Assembly: GCA_902806575.1 (NCBI GenBank)
Contig: CADCXD010000005.1
Coordinates: forward strand, 3,658,001 to 3,722,000
Direction: 5' to 3'
DNA length: 64,000 bases
Source: Jackrogersella multiformis
Taxonomy: Eukaryota; Ascomycota; Sordariomycetes; Xylariales; Hypoxylaceae
Part shown: positions 58,847 to 64,000 of the stretch, one piece after another
Position numbering within the stretch: position 1 is the first letter of the stretch
Layout: every line of letters starts with the position of its first letter
The notes under the pieces: generated by a model
The model's database searches: none
The model's input: only the letters and a program-made list of their open reading frames with translations
Told to the model about the DNA's origin: nothing
Program-made: the position numbers and the translations under genes

Positions 58847-60307
58847 CTATTGATCAAGCTCAGCCTCGATGACACCTTGCACAGCAAGCGGCGATCTCCA
58901 GATACGCACAATCTTATAACCGGCAGACTCCAGTAACGCGCGCCAATGTACCTCCCGCCTCTCTACTCCAGCCACCATCACCATCATAGTCAGATCATAG
59001 GCCGTTGTGTGGGGGTGAGCTATAGTCTCGGGGGCAATGTGGTCATGTATGAGAAGCGTGCTGTATCCCGGCTTCATCGCCTCTTTCTGCATCTCAAGAA
59101 TCTTGCGAGCTGGCTCTTCGGACCAGTCGTGTAGCACACCATGCATGTAATACGCACGTGCTCCTACAGCGGGAAAATTCAGTAAGCGGTCTTCCATTCT
59201 TCGGTGTAATTATTATGCCATGACTCACCTTTGACCGGCTGTGGTGTGAAGAAGTCGTAGCCTACTTTGTTAACAGTGTCCGGGCACTTGGAGCGCTGTA
59301 CCACGTCGGGAATATCCTCCAAATACAGACGCTGGGCCGTTTCCGGGTGTTCCTGGCGGAACCTCTCGATGTCGTGACCAATGTTGCCCCCCACATCTAC
59401 TACGAGCGGTGACTCAGCGTCCGCCGTCTCCAAGAGCTTATTGTGTGGGAAGATTTCCAGCCATCCGGCTTGATTCGCCATCACGCCCCCCATTACGTGG
59501 TCGAAGGACGCGCCTTCAACGGGATGGGCCTTGTAGTAGTGGAACATATCACCCTTCCAGCCCTTGGCGTACTGGAAAACACCATTGCTGGGATCTACTG
59601 GATTCTTGTACTCGTTCTGGGCGAGGAACTCGGGCATCTTAAAGAAACAGGGCGTTGTAGCATCGTAGCTAAATTTGATATTTAGTAACTACACGTGGGA
59701 ACAGCAGGATGAGAATCTTTCGTCGTAATGAAACCTACAGATGATTGATCCATTCCCCGAAGACCGGTACGGTGAAAGATACAGACAACTTGGTGGGCTT
59801 GAATACCCCTATTGACGTTTCCTGGAGCACATGGTTTGCAGCCAGGTGGCGCAGAATGCGAACTAGATAGATTCTTCTGTTTAGCTTTCGGGTACTCATT
59901 TCAGGCGTACGTGTCTGTCATAGATTACTGACAGAGGAGAGCAGGGTCGCAAGACACCATCTCCGACAGCTGTTCGCATGTCAATTCCTCGTCGCCGCGC
60001 GCATGCCACTTGTCGTAAAGTTTCAGATCCTTCGCGACTTTCAAAGCAGCTCCAAGCGCTGGCTTATGTCATTTTAGCAGCATTCGTATACCAGTGGAAT
60101 GGAGTTAAATACCTGGCCCATACAGAGTCTCGCGACGAAGTCCCATGGTGTCTCGAGGCGGGAGACAAGAGCATACGCCGCCAAAACGGCCTGGATCCTT
60201 TCTCCGTCATTGCTGAATGAGTCGGCATCTATGCTGTCCAATGTGCGGATGAGGTCCTTAGGTTGGCGACCTGCGGGGTTGCCCGAGCCATTCATCGAGG
60301 ACGCCAT
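58847..60307 (-). CDS. O-methyltransferase (plant caffeate OMT-like fold)
   Basis: Five exons: 60307-60113, 60062-59933, 59862-59739, 59668-59229, 59163-58847, giving 401 aa. It has an N-terminal winged-helix dimerisation region (ending RILRHLAANHV). The SAM site is VVDVGGNIGHD at ~237, and the catalytic His lies in GVLHDWSEE at ~308. This is the class that contains sterigmatocystin/aflatoxin-type OMTs acting on phenolic hydroxyls. It is expected to methylate a phenol of the polyketide in the cytosol. Four short introns were placed by frame; the donor GTCAGT at 59932 is slightly unusual but is the only one giving LLFRILRHL. It is divergent from P450-2 with 401 nt between starts. Confidence 0.92.
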
Positions 60308-60440
60308 ACTCCAGTGTACAGTTAGGATACCAATGAGGGCCGTCCAATCTCGTAGATTGAATACGCCTGTCCTAACTAAGTATTGGCTAGGTAGTGGAAG
60401 TAAATAACAATGCCCATCATAAGCGAGTGCTTACGAAAGG

Positions 60441-60447
60441 CCCGAGT
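60441..60447 (-). promoter_or_regulatory. ACTCGGG motif, copy 3
   Basis: Minus-strand heptamer within ATTACTCGGGCC, midway between the two divergent starts and 20 nt from copy 4 (two helical turns). Confidence 0.4.
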
Positions 60448-60460
60448 AATCCTATCTGAC

Positions 60461-60467
60461 CCCGAGT
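60461..60467 (-). promoter_or_regulatory. ACTCGGG motif, copy 4
   Basis: Minus-strand heptamer within ATACTCGGGGTC. Same orientation as copy 3, on the same face of the helix. Confidence 0.4.
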
Positions 60468-60708
60468 ATGGAAATGTGGTGGATAACATATTACCCAACT
60501 ACTGAACCCAGTTGTCACACTTGGACAAAAATAAAACTGAAAACAGAAATTAGAAGGAATAATGCGGTTATCGATCTCAGTTCTTGTTTCTGGGTGTTGG
60601 ACTTGAAGGTCCGAATGAAAGGCATCCTAGAGCCCCAGATTTGAGTATATCGAACAGCATTTAGACAGCACGCGTAGAACAAGTACCTACCCATTGATAT
60701 AGGCCAAG

Positions 60709-62196
60709 ATGTGGTCACCGATTCCTTTAGTCGCGATTATTCTATTTCTGGGTGCTATTTTGCACCGCCTGGTCTTCCACCCGCTCAGCCGCGTGCCTGG
60801 CCCCTTTCCAGCTCGGGTCAGCTCCTTGTTTTTGTACGTTATTTGCTATCTTGGAATAGAGGCAAGGGTACTTCGATATTACCATGACAAATACAAGACG
60901 AAAGTTCTCCGCGTCGCGCCCAACTCCGTCTCCATTTCAGACAGCGAGGCAATCGGCGACATCTACATCAAGGGGGGCGGGTTTCCGAAAGATGATCGGT
61001 ATAGGAACTTCAACCTCGGCCCTATCGTATCTATTTTCTCGTCACTTGATAGAGAATACCGCGATTTGCGCGCAAAGGCTGTCGCGCCTCTTTTCTCACC
61101 GGCGCAGTTGCGGGCAGAAAGCGGGCCTGAGGGTGTCATTGGCAGTTGCATAGCCGAATTCGTGGACCAGCTTCGAAAGTCTAGGAATGCCAACAACGAA
61201 GCAGATCTGATGGATATGTGTGCGAGGCTTTCTATCGATGTCGTAACGGGCTACCTGCTCGGCCAACGCTACGGGGGATTGCATGAGAATGCGCATTTGC
61301 CCCCAAAGGAACGCCAGTCACTCAAGCTTAGCGCCAACCCCTTTATTTTCTCTATTGTGGCTTTCTCGCGTTTTTCCCTGTTACCTCACCGACTTTTCCA
61401 GTTTCTTTACGCCCTCTCACAACACCTTAGCACCAATGACGAGGTTAAACAGTCTTTCGCCAAGCTTGATCGGTTTACTAGCCGCGTGCTGGAAAGCGCG
61501 ACGACAGCCACGACAGATAAAGCTGCAGAGAAACCAAATGGTGGTTATTATCACGAGCGACTCCTCTCACAATCAGGGGTTTCCCATGCCGAGGCCACCG
61601 CACAGTCCAACGCCATCGTGTTTGCAGGTGCCGACTCGACCGCCGTCATGCTAGTTACGATATTGTTCCATCTGGTGCAAAACGGTGCGGCACGCAGCCG
61701 GCTACTGTGTGAGGTGCGGTCTGACAAGCCGCAGGATATGCGGTTTCTAAGAGCCGTTGTCAAGGAGGGCCTTCGCCTCGGCATGGCGAACCCGACGAGA
61801 ATGACGCGCACAGTGCCGGCGTCAAGCCCTGGACTGCGGGTCGGCGACATACTACTTCCACCCGGCACTATAGTCGGCTGCGCAGCGTATAATCTCCACC
61901 ATGATCCAGATGTTTTCCCGGAACCTTTCTCCTTTCGTCCAGAGAGGTGGCTGGATGATGGGACAGACCGTGGTCTGCGGCGGCCTGGGATGGAGAAGAA
62001 TATGATCCCCTTTGGTATTGGTTCAAGAGCCTGTATCGGCAAAAACCTGGCACAGCAACAACTGCATGACACCGTCGTAGCCGTTATCGACAGCGAAGTG
62101 CTAGAAGGCGCTCGGACATGCCAGGAGCGCATTGAGATAATTGAGTGGTTTAACGCTGACATTAAGGGTCACCGTCTCAACATCAAATGGTCATAG
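60709..62196 (+). CDS. Cytochrome P450, intronless
   Basis: Single exon, 495 aa. An N-terminal membrane anchor (VAIILFLGAILHRLVF) leads to the proline hinge RVPGPFPA. Further motifs are AGADSTA in the I-helix, KEGLRLG (ExxR), FRPERW, and the haem loop FGIGSRACIGKNLA with Cys442. Length and motifs are complete. It is only distantly like P450-1: the haem loop reads GIGSRACIG rather than GAGRRVCLG, and it has no introns while P450-1 has five. That suggests a different family and origin. It probably oxidises the prenylated or methylated polyketide at the ER. Confidence 0.93.
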   Translation: MWSPIPLVAIILFLGAILHRLVFHPLSRVPGPFPARVSSLFLYVICYLGIEARVLRYYHDKYKTKVLRVAPNSVSISDSEAIGDIYIKGGGFPKDDRYRNFNLGPIVSIFSSLDREYRDLRAKAVAPLFSPAQLRAESGPEGVIGSCIAEFVDQLRKSRNANNEADLMDMCARLSIDVVTGYLLGQRYGGLHENAHLPPKERQSLKLSANPFIFSIVAFSRFSLLPHRLFQFLYALSQHLSTNDEVKQSFAKLDRFTSRVLESATTATTDKAAEKPNGGYYHERLLSQSGVSHAEATAQSNAIVFAGADSTAVMLVTILFHLVQNGAARSRLLCEVRSDKPQDMRFLRAVVKEGLRLGMANPTRMTRTVPASSPGLRVGDILLPPGTIVGCAAYNLHHDPDVFPEPFSFRPERWLDDGTDRGLRRPGMEKNMIPFGIGSRACIGKNLAQQQLHDTVVAVIDSEVLEGARTCQERIEIIEWFNADIKGHRLNIKWS

Positions 62197-62775
62197 ACGT
62201 AGTTTCTGAGACAAAGAGCCGCGTAGATACTGGCGTGGAGGGTTCAAACTAGACTAATTCATTGATTACACCGAGACACATACGAACCAGTCAGCCATAT
62301 ATGATAGCTCAGGTCCTTTGAAACTGCCGATTTCCGAAGTTGTGAATGCTGAACTTGAGAAAGTGGAAGTTTCTAGCGATCTAGCACTTAACCAACCCCC
62401 CTTATATATTCCGCATAGTGTGGTTAGGAATAATAGACATGTTTCACCTGACGTTATTCTTATCATCTCCACGACTACCTAGGTATTTATCATCATATGC
62501 GTGACTAGGTATCTAGATAGAAGTATGTTTACATATTGAATTGCCTTTAATAATCAGGGGCTTCCGATTTTTCTCACTTCGCTCCAGTTTCATAACTATA
62601 AACTAAATCCAACTGTATTTGTATCTATGACAGTGCTCGATATATGAGGTGCCTTAGAGATTGTCTATAATATCTGTTAGCTTACATGTTGACATCATAT
62701 CGGTCCGAAGGTTGGCTATCTAGGAGGCTAAAGGACCAAAATAGCTGAGGTAGGATTAGAGTCATGATCGGTTAT

Positions 62776-62782
62776 CCCGAGT
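62776..62782 (-). promoter_or_regulatory. ACTCGGG motif, copy 5
   Basis: Minus-strand heptamer within GAACTCGGGATAA, 743 nt before the GMC start. It is further from its gene than the other copies. Confidence 0.3.
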
Positions 62783-63418
62783 TCTTGAAAGTTATAGTAG
62801 AATTGCACTGTAAGGCTGGAGCTTACACGGCCGCGTGACTTTGATACATGGAGAATGGTTGCCAAGAAACCTGTTATAGGGTGTTCATGCAGGTCCGGAA
62901 TCCTCCTCGTGTCAATTTTATGGTTAGCCTTGAATTAGGCGAGGAGCCTCCCAAGTCACTGGGTCTAGAGCATAGCTGTCAGCCGCGCAGGTCATTGTGA
63001 CCTAAAATAGGATCGCTATTAGCAGCGACCGGGCACTAAAACTGTGCCACTCGACTCAGCAAGACCACAATCGTCGTTAGTTAGCTCGTAGATGCTAGAA
63101 TGTCCTCTCATGGGTAAGAGAGTTCAGGTTGGAGCGTGTATCTGACCTCCCTACTCTTTGAGAATGTCTCTATACATGTAATATATTCAGGCTTAGAGCT
63201 GATATTCAGCTAAAGCAAAAGCCACGATCTTACCACCCCTCGCTCTTAATAGACATCATGCATCTTATTTAGTAACGTTTCTTCAAACCTTCATGGTGGG
63301 GTGTTGCTGATTAACCTTGCTATATAAGAGTCTCCTCACGATGATTAATAGGGGTTTGAAAAGAACGAAGAGTATCAGCAGTCGCAACAAAGGGACTAAT
63401 AACTACCTATACATCTTC

Positions 63419-63430
63419 ATATATATAAAG
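63419..63430 (+). promoter_or_regulatory. TATA-like element of the GMC gene
   Basis: ATATATATAAAG lies 95-106 nt before the start codon, a usual distance in fungi, followed by a CT-rich stretch typical of transcription starts. Confidence 0.35.
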
Positions 63431-63524
63431 ATCGCCTTCTTTTCGTTTCACGTTTTTCTCTCTGTTTATTTTCAGTCGTTTCTTGCAGAATAGTTGCTGT
63501 TACACTATAGACGCACTTTTAGCC

Positions 63525-64000
63525 ATGCAAATTCTTAGTTCCAGGTCGCTGCTTTTGGCAGCAAGTCTCCTTAATCATAGCTATCTCGTTTCAGCAGTTA
63601 GCATTGACGAGAGCCTCAACCAAAGCTTCGATTATGTCATTGTTGGTGGAGGTACTGCTGGCTTGGTACTGGCAAACCGACTGACAGAGGACAACGGAGT
63701 AAAAGTTGCCGTTGTTGAGGCCGGAACTTTCCCTGAAGACATTGTGGGAAATGTAACTCAAGTTCCAGCGTATGCCCCTGAGTTCGAGGGTGGTGAGCTT
63801 GATATGGAATGGGACTTTGTGACCACCCCCCAAGCTGTAAGTGCCTCTTCTTCCCCTTTCTTATACCAACTACTCTGAAGAATATGAACTAACTGGCTAC
63901 TATTCAGGGTATTGGTGGCATTTCTGTCCCTTACTATAGAGCGAAAGCTGTATGTCCCTAATTTACTATTGCTCTTAAGATATTCACTAATTTTGAGTAG
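63525..64000 (+). CDS. GMC oxidoreductase, 5' part, cut by window edge
   Basis: Two exons are visible: 63525-63836 and 63908-63949; a donor GTATGT follows and the gene runs off the window. A signal peptide (residues 1-~24, SLLLAASLL) precedes the FAD dinucleotide motif DYVIVGGGTAGLVLANRL (GGGTAG at 41-46). The second exon reads GIGGISVPYYRAKA, the start of the GMC signature region normally continuing into GGSS. The family includes glucose oxidases, aryl-alcohol oxidases and pathway-specific oxidases. A secreted GMC enzyme at the edge of this cluster could do a late oxidation, but it could also be an unrelated neighbour. The ATG at 63525 was chosen because the upstream frame has no earlier ATG. 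Confidence 0.85.

Larger units (their letters stand above)
60308..60708. promoter_or_regulatory. Divergent promoter, O-methyltransferase / P450-2
   Basis: A 401-nt shared upstream region with two minus-strand ACTCGGG heptamers 20 nt apart (60441-60447 and 60461-60467), both within TACTCGGG. No gene is supported. Confidence 0.55.
62197..63524. promoter_or_regulatory. Intergenic and promoter of the GMC gene
   Basis: A 1.33-kb spacer with no supported gene. It contains a TACCTAGGTA palindrome at 62476-62485, a minus-strand ACTCGGG at 62776-62782, and TATA-like words at about 63321 and 63419 before the GMC start. Confidence 0.5.

Overview
This window reads as nuclear DNA of a filamentous ascomycete (Pezizomycotina, probably a Sordariomycete). 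The genes are split by 50-190 nt introns with GT..AG ends and CTAA-type branch sites. There is a Zn2Cys6 regulator, a non-reducing polyketide synthase (NR-PKS), pisatin-demethylase-like P450s, a DMATS-type prenyltransferase and a GRR1-type F-box protein. The class is an inference; no rRNA or other marker fixes it. All exon joins below were made by hand from splice signals and reading frame, and each joined CDS closes in frame.

Left part (0.7-15.8 kb): a PsiD-like/phosphatidylserine-decarboxylase-family enzyme, a Zn2Cys6 transcription factor and a UbiA-type prenyltransferase, all on the minus strand. These are followed by a secreted BBE-like FAD oxidase and a cupin protein (plus) and a short-chain dehydrogenase (minus). 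The set looks like tailoring genes of a secondary pathway but has no backbone enzyme of its own.

Middle (15.8-43.4 kb): a GRR1-like F-box/LRR gene, a frameshifted pseudogene of a TetX-like FAD monooxygenase, an MFS sugar transporter, a small basic-protein gene with a 5'UTR intron, and a gene-poor stretch with a decayed coiled-coil fragment. Then come three neighbours of possible signalling character: a coiled-coil protein of unknown function, an HSPA12-like Hsp70-type ATPase, and a von Willebrand A/alpha-kinase fusion.

Right part (43.8-64 kb, running off the edge): a biosynthetic gene cluster. It holds P450-1 (-), NR-PKS (+; SAT-KS-AT-PT-ACP-CMeT-hydrolase), an MBL-fold hydrolase (-), a DMATS-type aromatic prenyltransferase (+), an O-methyltransferase (-), P450-2 (+) and the start of a GMC oxidoreductase (+). 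The likely logic is a C-methylated aromatic polyketide that is released, prenylated, O-methylated and oxidised. The heptamer ACTCGGG recurs five times across the four promoter regions of this cluster, which suggests a shared regulator. I do not recognise the product.

Intergenic DNA is peppered with a palindrome, TACCTAGGTA (19 exact copies found by eye, none in a called exon). It also carries a diverged repeat pair with a telomere-like core, next to the Hsp70-like gene and to the PKS.
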